Shown: positions 53,820-63,800 of the stretch, one piece after another
How the letters are laid out: every line of letters starts with the position of its first letter
How positions within the stretch are numbered: position 1 is the first letter of the stretch
Source: Priestia aryabhattai B8W22
GTDB lineage: Bacteria; Bacillota; Bacilli; Bacillales; Bacillaceae_H
DNA: 64,000 nt
Direction of reading: 5' to 3'
Assembly: GCF_000956595.1 (NCBI RefSeq)
Contig: NZ_JYOO01000019.1
Coordinates: forward strand, 1 to 64,000
Notes under the pieces: generated by a model
What the model saw: only the letters and a program-made list of their open reading frames with translations
Database searches by the model: none
Told to the model about the DNA's origin: nothing
Made by a program: the position numbers and the translations under genes

Positions 53820-54929
53820 GTGCATAGTCAGATGAAATTATCCGCAGCACAGTTTCGAATACTCGTGATTTTTTATAGTTTAGGCGACACTATTTTAGTC
53901 GTACCTGGAAGCTTAACGGCTGATTCTAAACAAGAGGCATGGATTCCAGCTATTTTAGGTGTAGGTGTAGGCGTTTTTCTTGTATGGATGTATATCAAAC
54001 TCTCTAGCCTTTACCCGAATAAAACCCTTATAGAACTCAACGAAGCCATTTTAGGCAAGTGGCTAGGAAAGTTTGTCTCTCTTTTATTTGTCGCTTCTAC
54101 TCTTCTTTTTTGCAGTCAAGTTTTGTTTTACGTGGGCTCGTTTCTAACAACTCGCATTATTATTCAAACGCCTATGCTTGCTGTTCATATTTTGTTTATG
54201 GGAATTGTGATTGTCGGCGTTCGGCTTGGCATTGAAACGATTGCCCGCTGTGCTGAAATTCTTTTCCCTTGGTTTGTTATTCCGTTTTTAATCTTAGTTT
54301 TTTCGATCTTTCCTCAAATTCATTATGAGAATTTACAGCCGTTGTTAGAGGTAGGCGTTAAACCTATTATCAGATCCATTCTGGTCTTTACAAGTATTAC
54401 TTCTCTCACTTTTATTGTATTGCTGACCGTTTTCCCTGCTCACGTAGCGGAACCTGATCAGCGAAATCGCGCTTTTTTTACAGGAAGCTTAATCGGTGGA
54501 GGCATTATGATTATTATTTTATTACTTGGCATTCTTGTACTTGGAAATACGTATACACGTATCGCTTTATATCCAAGCTATGAGCTTGCAAGGCGTATCG
54601 AAGTGGCCGATTTTCTGAAAAACATTGAAGTAATCATGGCCATTATGTGGTTTTTATCTCTTTATTTCAAAACGTCTCTCTACTATTATGCGACCGTTTC
54701 CGGACTCGCTCAAATTCTTGAATTAAAAAACTACCGAATTTTAACTCTTCCGCTGGGCGTGATTGCCGTTACATTTTCACTTATCGTGTATCCAAGCATT
54801 CCATATGAACAAACGTGGGACAGAGATACGTGGATTCCGTACAGTCTGTTATTTGGACTATTTTACCCTCTTGGATTATTAATTGTTGGGAAAATTCGCG
54901 TAAAGCATTCGGCGTCTTTATCCAAATAA
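53820..54929 (+). CDS. Spore germination protein, GerAB/GerKB type (orphan B subunit)
   Basis: 369 residues with about ten membrane segments of the GerAB family (an APC-superfamily fold that binds the germinant). LSAAQFRILVIFYSLGDTIL at the N-terminus and LFPWFVIPFLILV (about 160-172) are typical. GTG at 53820 has AAAGGAAG upstream. No GerA/GerC genes are adjacent, so it is an orphan, possibly exchanging with another receptor's subunits. GTG at 53811 overlaps the site. Confidence 0.88.
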   Translation: MHSQMKLSAAQFRILVIFYSLGDTILVVPGSLTADSKQEAWIPAILGVGVGVFLVWMYIKLSSLYPNKTLIELNEAILGKWLGKFVSLLFVASTLLFCSQVLFYVGSFLTTRIIIQTPMLAVHILFMGIVIVGVRLGIETIARCAEILFPWFVIPFLILVFSIFPQIHYENLQPLLEVGVKPIIRSILVFTSITSLTFIVLLTVFPAHVAEPDQRNRAFFTGSLIGGGIMIIILLLGILVLGNTYTRIALYPSYELARRIEVADFLKNIEVIMAIMWFLSLYFKTSLYYYATVSGLAQILELKNYRILTLPLGVIAVTFSLIVYPSIPYEQTWDRDTWIPYSLLFGLFYPLGLLIVGKIRVKHSASLSK

Positions 54930-54953
54930 AAAAGCCGCTTAAGCGGCTTTTAA
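54926..54953. terminator. Bidirectional terminator
   Basis: AAAAAAGCCGCTT / AAGCGGCTTTTAAA palindrome. Confidence 0.85.
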
Positions 54954-55666
54954 AAGAATACAGTTATACTCACTAATCCATTCCACAGCATATGTAAAAT
55001 CATAGATGGGAAAATAGATTTTGTTCGATAATAAATAATGGCAAAAACAAGTCCCATTACAGTAGCTGTAATTGGGAAACCGATATGTAAAAGGCCGAAT
55101 ACAAGAGCGGAAACGAAAATGCCTACAAGCACGTGATGACGTTTAGTTAAAAAACCACATAAAACACCCCGGTAAAGCAGCTCTTCTTTAATAGGCGTAA
55201 TGACTGCTACACTTATAAAAAATATCCAGCTCGAAAGCAGCGTTTGATCAAAACTGCCTTGATTTAAATCTTTTTGCTGCTGATCTGCGCTTTCTAAACT
55301 TAAAAATGAGAGCATCACGTACTGCACCGCAGCTACAATTAAAAAGCCTACCAAAATATATACATACGTTTTTCTTTCTTTTAATACCGTGACGTTCCAC
55401 ATAGGTTTTAAAAATCTGCGCACCGGTCTGTACAGCACCGCAACCCCTAGAAAAAACGCCGCGTCTACCAGCAGAGCATATGGTCCTTCTAATAAAATCC
55501 CTGTCATATTTGAACCCGTAACTTCATCGTAAATAGCTACGCTAATTCCGGCTATGATTTGCAGTCCAAAGCCCAACACGATAAATAGAAGCAGCGTGAA
55601 GTAAGTAAACTCTTTTTTCTTTTTAGACTTTAAAACTGGTTCTGAATTTGTTGATAACGTACTCAA
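54950..55666 (-). CDS. CPBP-family intramembrane metalloprotease
   Basis: 238 residues with about seven membrane segments. The CPBP (CAAX protease/bacteriocin-processing) motifs are present: EELLYRG (about 161-167), FGLLHIG (about 191-197) and HMLWN (about 227-231), supplying the Glu and His residues. TTG at 55666 has GGAGG eight bases upstream; the earlier TTG overlaps that site. Possible roles include peptide processing or self-immunity; no bacteriocin gene is adjacent. Confidence 0.88.
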   Translation of the reverse strand: MSTLSTNSEPVLKSKKKKEFTYFTLLLFIVLGFGLQIIAGISVAIYDEVTGSNMTGILLEGPYALLVDAAFFLGVAVLYRPVRRFLKPMWNVTVLKERKTYVYILVGFLIVAAVQYVMLSFLSLESADQQQKDLNQGSFDQTLLSSWIFFISVAVITPIKEELLYRGVLCGFLTKRHHVLVGIFVSALVFGLLHIGFPITATVMGLVFAIIYYRTKSIFPSMILHMLWNGLVSITVFF

Positions 55667-55885
55667 AATAGCAACCTCCAAAAATGATTCTTTCTCTCTA
55701 GTGCTCTCAAAATTCTACCATAAACTCCGTGTAATTATGTTATTTTTTAGGAAAAAAGTTATATTTTTTCACATTTTATACACAAAGGCAGGACTTCAAA
55801 AGATAAATGCGCTAACCAAATTAGTTGTCAACTTCCTTATATTTGATTACGCTTGAAGAAATCTTACTGAAAGTGAAGTGAAAAA

Positions 55886-57073
55886 ATGGCAAACATTTTA
55901 ATGACCAACTTTCCCGCTGAAGGTCACGTAAACCCAACGCTTGGAATGGTAAAAGCTTTTTCAGACCGAGGTGATACGGTTCATTATATTACGGCCGAGC
56001 GTTTTCAAGAGCGTCTTCAAAACGCCGGGGCTATCGTACACACTCAACCAGACTTATTAAGCGGTGTATCCATCAAGCCTGAAACTCCTCAAGGAATCAA
56101 CGCTTTTTTAAACATCCACATCCAAACCTCTTTAGATACGCTGAAGCTTGTTCATACATTATCAAAAAAAATTGACTTTGACTTTGTGTTTTACGACAAG
56201 TTTGGAGCAGGCGAATTAGTGCGTGATTATTTACGAATCCCTGGCATTGTATCATCTGCTTCTTTTTTAATGCCGAAAGAACGCTTAGCAATGATGCCTC
56301 TGCATCCGGATTCAGGCGTTCCATTTAAACCTGACGAAAAAGCTCAGTACGGGCTCAGCTTGCTAAAAAATCAGTTTGGCGTAGAACCTAAAAACCTGCT
56401 TCAATTCATGAACAATGAAGGTGGATTAACGGTCGTATATACAAGCCGCTTTTTTCAGCCGCTTCATGAACATTTTGATGACTCCTGTTTATTTATTGGG
56501 CCAAGCTTTCCAAAGCGTCACAGCTCTCATGATTTTCCGTTGGAAAAATTGAAAGACGAGAAAGTTCTTTATATTTCAATGGGAACGGTACTTCATGACG
56601 TAGAAGGCTTTTTCAACCTTTGCATCGACGCATTTAGCGATTTTGATGGAAAAGTTGTGATTGCAGCAGGAGACCGGGCCGATTTTAAAAGAATTAAAAA
56701 AGCACCAGAGCATTTTATTATTTTGCCCTATGTTCCTCAGCTTGACGTGTTAAAAGAAGCGGACGTTTTTATCACGCACGGGGGCATGAACAGCGTAAAC
56801 GAAGCTATTCATTTTAACGTACCGTTAGTCGTTTTACCTCATGGCAAAGATCAGCCGGTCGTTGCTCAAAGACTCGTGGAACTAAACGCTGGTTATCGCT
56901 TAGCAAAAGAAACGGTAAATGCCTCTCTTTTAAGAAGGGCCGTTGACGAAGTTGTCAGTGAAGATTCTTATAAAAAAGGGATTAAAGAAATTAACGCAAG
57001 TTTTCAAGAGGCATCTGGCCCGGCTGCAGCAGCCGAACAAATTGTCAATTACGTAGTGAAGCAACATTCCTAA
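55886..57073 (+). CDS. Macrolide-type UDP-glycosyltransferase (MGT/YjiC family)
   Basis: 395 residues, GT-B fold, GT1 family. The N-terminal acceptor domain starts ILMTNFPAEGHVNPTLGMV; the C-terminal donor site has THGGMNSVNEAIHFNVPLVVLP (about 296-317) and HGKDQPVVAQRL (about 318-329). Bacillus relatives (YjiC, YdhE, YojK) glucosylate flavonoids and macrolides. The physiological acceptor is unknown. GTGAAGTG is a weak site. Confidence 0.92.
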   Translation: MANILMTNFPAEGHVNPTLGMVKAFSDRGDTVHYITAERFQERLQNAGAIVHTQPDLLSGVSIKPETPQGINAFLNIHIQTSLDTLKLVHTLSKKIDFDFVFYDKFGAGELVRDYLRIPGIVSSASFLMPKERLAMMPLHPDSGVPFKPDEKAQYGLSLLKNQFGVEPKNLLQFMNNEGGLTVVYTSRFFQPLHEHFDDSCLFIGPSFPKRHSSHDFPLEKLKDEKVLYISMGTVLHDVEGFFNLCIDAFSDFDGKVVIAAGDRADFKRIKKAPEHFIILPYVPQLDVLKEADVFITHGGMNSVNEAIHFNVPLVVLPHGKDQPVVAQRLVELNAGYRLAKETVNASLLRRAVDEVVSEDSYKKGIKEINASFQEASGPAAAAEQIVNYVVKQHS

Positions 57074-57074
57074 A

Positions 57075-57102
57075 GAAAAGGTGCACATATGTGCACCTTT
57101 TC
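57075..57102. terminator. Bidirectional terminator
   Basis: GAAAAGGTGCACAT with its exact complement. Confidence 0.88.
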
Positions 57103-57106
57103 CTCA

Positions 57107-57604
57107 TTAAAAAACCCATGTACAAACGGTATATACGCCAATGATTAGAAAACTGACGACTGTAAGAAAAATCAACGCACATCCAGCTACAATAAGCTTA
57201 TCCCCTATCGTTTCTTCCTCCGGCGGTTCAAACAATTTTTCTATGACCGTACGCTGAGTTTGTGAGAGCATTTCTTGAATACGTAAATCGTGAATTTGCT
57301 CTTTATCTCCTTTGAATTTTAATGCTCTTGCAATTATAGCTGGATTATCACCGCACTCCTTTTCAAAGAGCAGACAAGCGCGAGTCATTTCCACTGTTTT
57401 TTCTTTTTCTAAATACCAGTAGCGCCCTGCCATTTGAAGATCTTGAAGACGATAATAAATATCTCCGAGTTCTTTTCGCAAAGTCATCTCATTTGGATAC
57501 GTAACGAGCAAACCGTGCAGGCGGTCTCTCACTTTTCCTAAGTTTCCTTGTTCAATGTCTCGCTGAATATTTTGCCTTGTTTTTTTGGAAACTACATCCC
57601 CCAT
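57107..57604 (-). CDS. DUF6584-like TPR/membrane protein, 165 aa
   Basis: The helical N-terminal part (about 10-105) resembles tetratricopeptide pairs (GNLGKVRDRLHGLLVTYPNEMTLRKELGDIYYRLQDLQMAGRYWYL). One membrane segment (about 140-162) is at the C-terminus. It fits DUF6584; function unknown. GGAGAGG precedes the ATG. Confidence 0.72.
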   Translation of the reverse strand: MGDVVSKKTRQNIQRDIEQGNLGKVRDRLHGLLVTYPNEMTLRKELGDIYYRLQDLQMAGRYWYLEKEKTVEMTRACLLFEKECGDNPAIIARALKFKGDKEQIHDLRIQEMLSQTQRTVIEKLFEPPEEETIGDKLIVAGCALIFLTVVSFLIIGVYTVCTWVF

Positions 57605-57784
57605 GCGCCTCTCCTTTTTTATCTTTTATACTTATCTTACTAAGCGGAAAGAGAAAAAGCTGAAGAATAGAGGCGTTTCTTAAGCTCTACATACGATATG
57701 CCCTGCTTTTTCATCGTCTTGTATGTTCAAAAGCAAGAGATTTATAGTTTGCGAAAGCATGTTAACCAAGCTATTCAAAAACAC

Positions 57785-58102
57785 TTATGAATACAAATCC
57801 ATATGACTAAAATAATCAAAAATATGATGTAAATCTGTAATCTTTATGCTATGAGTGCTGTAAGCAACAATTATTTCAGCCAGCATGAGAACGAATAAAA
57901 TGGCCAATAGCACCTTAACAAGCGGAAATTGTCGGAACTGAGGAGAAAAAAGCAGCTTACTGACTGTATACAAAAACAGCAGGATAAAGTAGATCATCAT
58001 GGCATTTGTCGCCTGAAGGGGCACATTCCATACAAATATGTACACGCTGAATGTCAAAATTAAAATAAACGACATTTCTTTCCCGCTAAAAAAATCACTC
58101 AT
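57785..58102 (-). CDS. Small membrane protein, 105 aa
   Basis: Three or four hydrophobic segments (about 9-25, 33-50 and 61-79). ATG at 58102 has AAAAGGTG upstream; the long upstream frame covers the promoter region and is rejected. Unknown function. Confidence 0.6.
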   Translation of the reverse strand: MSDFFSGKEMSFILILTFSVYIFVWNVPLQATNAMMIYFILLFLYTVSKLLFSPQFRQFPLVKVLLAILFVLMLAEIIVAYSTHSIKITDLHHIFDYFSHMDLYS

Positions 58103-58310
58103 TGCGTAACACCTTTTCTTGTTCATGAATGAATAAGAAATTATAAACTCACGAAACATTAACATTATTTTTACAACAGTATACACGATTTTCCTGTTGA
58201 TTTCTATATACCGATATATATATGGAGCTGCTTTTAGCAGATTGGCGTCATGTTTTTGCATGGAATGGGTTATAGTAACAGGGAAAGCTCATAAAGGAGG
58301 TTTAGATACT

Positions 58311-58430
58311 ATGGAAAACACAAATGAATTTGTACAAAAGCTGAACGATAATCAAGAAAAGCAGCGTAAAAATAAGCAGGGGCAAGCTACTGGACATCCT
58401 GAGAAAAAACTTCCTACTAAACAGCATTAA
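58311..58430 (+). CDS. DUF4023-like small protein, 39 aa
   Basis: A very hydrophilic peptide: MENTNEFVQKLNDNQEKQRK, then QGQATGHPEKKLPTKQH. The pattern matches what I recall of DUF4023 proteins in Bacillus, possibly spore-associated; the match is from memory. AAAGGAGG lies at ideal distance before the ATG, and a terminator follows. Confidence 0.7.
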   Translation: MENTNEFVQKLNDNQEKQRKNKQGQATGHPEKKLPTKQH

Positions 58431-58439
58431 TGGTGTAAA

Positions 58440-58471
58440 AGTTGGCTGTAAAGACAGCCGGCTTTTTTTGT
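58440..58471 (+). terminator. Intrinsic terminator
   Basis: GGCTGT / ACAGCC stem followed by seven Ts. Confidence 0.8.
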
Positions 58472-58588
58472 GGGCATTTTTCGGAAGTCGAAATGTTTGA
58501 AGATAAAACAAATCCCCTGTTACAATAAACTGAACCTGCTGCACAAACGTTCGCAGCTATACTTTCCTCTTAAGGAGCTGAATATAAA

Positions 58589-59644
58589 ATGAGTAAATTT
58601 GAAAAATTATTCCAACCAACAAACATTGAAGCATTTAATTTACACACTCGTACAGCAATGGCACCGATGACAAGATGCTTTGCTGATCCAGAGACGGGCG
58701 TAGTCGGTCAAGACGTTGTAGACTACTACCGTCGCCGCGCAAAGGATGGTATTGGCTTAATTATTAGTGAAGGAATTGTTATCAGCGAACGCGCAAAAGG
58801 AAATCCTGGCGTTCCGGGTATCTATACACAGGAACAAATTGATTCATGGAAGCCTGTAACAGAAGCCGTTCATGAAGAAGGCGGCACGATTATCGCTCAA
58901 ATTTGGCACGTTGGCCGCTTGAGTCATTCCGGGTTAATCAATGGGCATAAGCCTCAGGCCCCTTCCGCTATTGCAGCGCAAGGTCAAGTGCCTCGTTTCC
59001 GCAAGCCATACGAAGAGCCTGAAGAAATGTCAAAAGAAGATATTAAAGAAGTTGTAGGACAGTACGCTCAAGCAGCTAAAAATGCCATTGAAGCAGGCTT
59101 TGACGGCGTTGAAATTCACGGTGCTCACGGATATTTAATCGATCAGTTTAATTCGGACTGGTCTAATAAACGCACTGATGAATATGGAGGCGACCTTGCA
59201 CAGCGATTAACGTTCATGAAAGAAGTGATTTCTTCTGTTATTGAGGCGATTGGAAAAGAGCGCGTTGTGATTCGCTTCTCTCCTCATAAGCTTGATAAAC
59301 CAGACTATCGCTGGGATGATACGGAAAAAGCCATTCAGACGTATACAGAAGCATTTAAAGAAACAGGAATTGAGATCATTCACCCATCTATGCTTGATTT
59401 TTACGAAGATGTCCAAAACGGCCAAAACCTTTATGAAATTACGCGTAAGTACTGGGATGGACCGATTATCGGCGTGGGTGATTTAACGCCTGAATCAGCT
59501 GAAAAAGCGCTTCAAGCCGGCTGGATCGACGTAGCTGCTATTGGCCGCCCGCTAATTTCAAATCCTGATTATTTACAGCGCATCAAAAGCGGAGATTCTC
59601 TTGTAGAATACGATGCTAAAAAACATTTACCAGAGCTTATCTAA
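58589..59644 (+). CDS. Old yellow enzyme-type NADH:flavin oxidoreductase
   Basis: 351 residues, FMN-dependent TIM-barrel ene-reductase. AMAPMTRCFA (about 20-29), IAQIWHVGRLSH (about 96-107), GFDGVEIHGAHGYLIDQF (about 171-188, catalytic His/Asn region), and IGRPLISNPD (about 325-334) are visible. It is of the classical OYE/NemA group, probably reducing electrophilic alkenes or nitro compounds. AAGGAGC precedes the ATG. Confidence 0.93.
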   Translation: MSKFEKLFQPTNIEAFNLHTRTAMAPMTRCFADPETGVVGQDVVDYYRRRAKDGIGLIISEGIVISERAKGNPGVPGIYTQEQIDSWKPVTEAVHEEGGTIIAQIWHVGRLSHSGLINGHKPQAPSAIAAQGQVPRFRKPYEEPEEMSKEDIKEVVGQYAQAAKNAIEAGFDGVEIHGAHGYLIDQFNSDWSNKRTDEYGGDLAQRLTFMKEVISSVIEAIGKERVVIRFSPHKLDKPDYRWDDTEKAIQTYTEAFKETGIEIIHPSMLDFYEDVQNGQNLYEITRKYWDGPIIGVGDLTPESAEKALQAGWIDVAAIGRPLISNPDYLQRIKSGDSLVEYDAKKHLPELI

Positions 59645-59677
59645 AAAAAGCTGAAATAAAAATATTTTAGCCCAAAT

Positions 59678-59726
59678 GAAAAACGAACCGCTGATCAGCA
59701 TGTTTAATCAGTGGTTCGTTTTTTTG
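59678..59726 (+). terminator. Intrinsic terminator
   Basis: ACGAACCGCTGAT / AATCAGTGGTTCGT stem (one mismatch) with seven Ts. Confidence 0.85.
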
Positions 59727-59876
59727 TTGTGGTGAATATAGTTTCATCTGTTTTGTTCCTTCTAGCGGCCACCCTCGGAAAGCGAAGCCTTGTACGGAAA
59801 TCAACTGCAGTGTCACAAGGGGTTCAGCTCTTGTATCTCATTTGTTTGTCTTTAGGTTAGATTCATTAACCTCTTT
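59727..59876. other. Non-coding patch of locally higher GC
   Basis: About nt 59760-59830 (for example AGCGGCCACCCTCGGAAAGC) is clearly less AT-rich than other intergenic DNA in the window and has no start, stop or hairpin logic I can explain. It lies beside a frameshifted gene. It may be a copy of an interspersed repeat or a mobile-element footprint, but no second copy is in this window. Confidence 0.3.
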
Positions 59877-60600
59877 TTATTTATTAACGTATGACTGAAC
59901 TTCTTGTCTCCAAATAGCATAGCCTTGGCCTTTTAAATGAAGACCATCCACCGTGAAATTACTTTTTAACTGATTATGTGTAGATACTTTCGAATACAGG
60001 TCAATGTAAGAATCATTGTGTTTCTTAGCTAGACGCTCTAAATAGTTATTTAATGCAATCACATCTTTATTGTCCACTGCGTCGCCGCATTTTTTATTGT
60101 TCACGGGCAGTACACTTTGAATATAGACTTTTGTATTCGGTGATTCTTTATGAATACGTTCAAGAATTTCAGCGTAATTGGCTTTGGTTTTTTTTACTAG
60201 ATTTTTGCTCGTTTAAATCGTTAATGCCAATCATTAAGAAAATCTTTTTTGGCTTAGCATCTGTAATACTTTTTAGGCGATGCAATACCCCTTCGGTTGT
60301 ATCATCGGCTACACCTCGATTGACAATTTGCTTATTATGAAAAAGTTCGCTCCATTCAGAGCGCTGGGTAATGCTATCACCGAGAAATACGATTGACTTT
60401 TTAGGAATACTTAATTGCTTGAACAAGGTTGTCCGTTCAATGTAATAAGGATTATCTCTATAGCTTTGCTTAGATGAATTCTTAGATGACAGCGGATTTT
60501 TCATCGCGCTGCTGCTTGTTGCATAAAAGGCAAAAACACCTATGAAAAGGACATTTAAAATAATGGAACTGATAAATACAACTTTCTTTGTTGAACTCAC
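59877..60600 (-). pseudogene. SGNH/GDSL-family hydrolase with a frameshift in an A8 tract
   Basis: An exported esterase-type protein in two frames. The N-terminal frame (60600 to 60169) has a membrane anchor (VVFISSIILNVLFIGVFAFY), FLGDSITQ with the nucleophile Ser, NRGVADD and GINDL. It then runs out of frame at eight As (T8 on the plus strand, 60188-60195). The other frame (to 59877) continues NYAEILERI through DGLHLKGQGY, with the catalytic Asp and His. Removing one A restores a 240-residue enzyme. GTG at 60600 has CAGGAG upstream. It may be inactive, phase-variable or a sequencing error. Confidence 0.8.
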
Positions 60601-60728
60601 GAAAACGACACTCCTGTACTTTGTATGTTTTTTAGATAACTCTACGATGATATAGTAAAGCTTCCTGTTAACACTCTTTCCCTCCATACAAGACATTTAA
60701 TCATTTTTTGTAAATAATGATTTTACAT

Positions 60729-60764
60729 AAAAAGAAGCGGCGCTCGAAAGCGCCGCTTCTTTTT
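60729..60764 (-). terminator. Intrinsic terminator of the RND gene
   Basis: AAAAAGAAGCGGCGC and its exact 15-base complement around a 6-base loop. Confidence 0.92.
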
Positions 60765-60844
60765 CTATAATATAAGGGGTTAAAACGTACTTTTATTATA
60801 ACATATAGTCTATGGTCATATTTTCCTCTATTAGAAAATAGTTC

Positions 60845-63800
60845 TTATGTCGTTTCTTTTTCCAGCTGTTTTTCTCTTTTTACTTGTCTTGCGAAGAAGA
60901 GTTCGTATACAACTGGAATAATAATTAAGGTAAGAAGAGTAGATGACGTAAGCCCTCCAATTACCGTGATCGCTAAGCCTTTTGAAATCAGCGTTCCGCT
61001 TGACGTAGTAAGCGCCAGCGGGATTAATGCAGCAATGGTAGCAAACGCTGTCATTAAAATTGGACGCAAGCGCGTTTTCCCAGCTTCAATAAGGGCTTCA
61101 CGGATCGTCATGCCTTTTTGTTCACGATTTTGGGTAATTCGATCTACAAGCACAATCGCGTTTGTTGTAACAATTCCAATCAGCATTAAGAATCCAATCA
61201 TGACGCTGACAGACAGCGGTTCTTTTGCAATGACAAGGCCAACTAACGAACCGATTGGCACAAAAATGAGTGACGATAAAATGATAAATGGAATACGCGC
61301 TTTTCCAAACGTAACGAGCATTGTTAAATACACAAGGCCGATTGCTGTTAAAATGGCTAGACCTAGAGATTGGAAGACTTCTACTGTCTCGTCGCTTCCG
61401 CCTCCTCCATCCAAGCTCACATCTTTCGGCAAGTCTAGCTTTTTCACTCCGTCTATAACATCTTTGGTCACAGCTTGAACATCATCGCCTTTGATGTCTG
61501 CTTCTACTCGCGCAAATACTTTGCCGTCGAGCTTCTGAATAGAAGTGAACGTATCAATTGTACGAACGTCAGCGATATCTTTTACTAACACAGGCCCTCT
61601 CTCTGTAAACACTTGCAGGTCTTTAATTTCTTTTACTGAGGCAAGGTCTTTATCGTACGAAAGCTGAACCGCTCGTTTTGTATTATCTAATTTTAAGTCT
61701 CCGACGGATACCGGTTTGGTTTGATCAGAGATCGTACCAAGCAGCTGAAATCCAGATACCCCGTACTCTGCGGCTTTATCAGGATCTACTTCTACTACAA
61801 GCTGCTTTTGCTTATCTGAGAAGTTATTTGTTACATATTTAAGACGTTTGTCTTTGTTTAAGTGGTTTTCCACTTGCTTAGCTGCCTTTTGCAAGTCATC
61901 TAAATTAGAAGAATATAAATCAACCGTCACGTTATTATTTGTAGGCGGCCCTCCTGTTGAGGCTTCTTGTACATTCACCGTTGCTTTTGGTGATTCCTCT
62001 TTCGTGATGCTTTCCATTTTCTTTTGAACTTTATCAATAAACGTATCGACATTCACGCCTTCTTTTACATTCAAGAAATAGCCAACTTGGTTCGGGCGTT
62101 TTACACCTGTTGAAAAGTCGCGTGATCCAACTTCCGTGGTCACGTCTGAAATTTCGTTTTGGTTTGCAAACATCTTTTCAATTTTCAAGGATACACCGTT
62201 TGTTTTTTCAAGGGATGTAGATGCCGGTAATTGAACGTTGGCTTGAAGCATTTTTTGTTCTTCATTTGGAATAAAGGTAAAGCCAAGTGAAGGAACAAGC
62301 GCAAATGAGCCAAACAGTAAAACAAAGGATAAAATTAAAATTTTGATTTTATGATTAAGTGACCATGCAATCGCTTTTGCATACGCGCGCTGCAGCTTTC
62401 CTTCTTTTTCTTCAGGCGGTACTTTTTTAAATGCAAACTTTGCGAGAATCGGCACGATTGTAATCGCTACAAGAAGAGATGCTAACAGTGAAAAAACAAC
62501 TGTTAAGGCAAACGGCAAGAAGAACTCTCCTGTAATTCCTCCTACAAAGCCAATTGGCAAGAATACGACAACCGTTGTAATCGTAGACGAAGTAATCGCT
62601 TTTAAAATCTCTTTTGTGGACGATTCCACAAGTTCATTGCTCATGCCTTCTTCTGAACGACGAACGCGTCTGAAAATGTTTTCAATAACAACAATACTGT
62701 CATCCACTACGCGCCCAACGGCTACAGCCATTCCACCTAGTGTCATAATGTTAAGGGAAATATCAAGCTGGTTTAAGAAAATAGCTGATACTAACAGCGA
62801 TAATGGAATCGATATAATCGCAATGATCGTAGCACGGAAGTTACGCAAGAAAATCAGCACGGCGAGTGACGCAAATAATGCCCCGAGCAATCCTTCGCGT
62901 ACTAATGTTTCAACAGACTTTTCAATGCCTTCAGCTGAGTCAAAGCCAATTGCGTAGTCTAAATGATCGTCATATTTTTTCAAAATTTGCATCGTTTCGT
63001 TGGCCACTTCAACCGTATTAGCATCTTGCTTTTTTGTGATGGCCATCGACAGCGCGTCTTTGCCGTCGTAGCGCGTATATTCTCCCTGTTCTGTTACGGC
63101 TTCGACTTTGGCAATATCACCAAGTTTCACAGGCTTTGCTTCAGGATTCATCTTGGATTTCAGCTGGATTTTCTTTAATGCATCGATCGTGGCAACTTTT
63201 TCTTCTACTCGCACTGGAATTTGAAGCTCTTTTCCGTTTAATGTTCCTGCTGGGAATGAAACAGCTTTTTGATTAATTTGTTCTTTCATCCCATCGAGCG
63301 TTAAGCCAGCTTGAGCTGCTTTTTCTTTATCGATCGTAATTTGTAAAAGGTCCTTTTTCACACCCCCAACTGAGACGGAGTTAATGCCTTGAATTTTATT
63401 CAATTCAGGAATCACTTCATCGTTTAATACTTTTTCAAGATTTGCATCATCTTTTGCAAACAGTGAAATGTTGAAAATCGGGAAGGAACCAAATGAAAAA
63501 CGATTTACGTCTACATTTGATGACTCTGGTAAATCTAATTCTTTTATCGACGAGTTAATTTGCTGTTCAACTTTATCTAAATCCGTATTAAACGGGAATT
63601 CTAAATTAATAATACCGACGTTTTCATACGATACGCTTTGTACGCTTTTAACGCCTTCAATTCCTTTCACTTGATCTTCGATTTTTGACGTGACACTTTC
63701 ATTTACGTCATCAGGAGAAGCCCCAGGATACGTTGCTTCAATGGACAGCTGCGGAAATTCGATATTCGGCAGTAAATCAATTTTTAGTTTTGAAAATGAA

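Noticed and set aside
60966-61478. 170-codon frame antisense to the RND gene
   Set aside because: Shadow of a clear RND transporter; no ribosome binding site.
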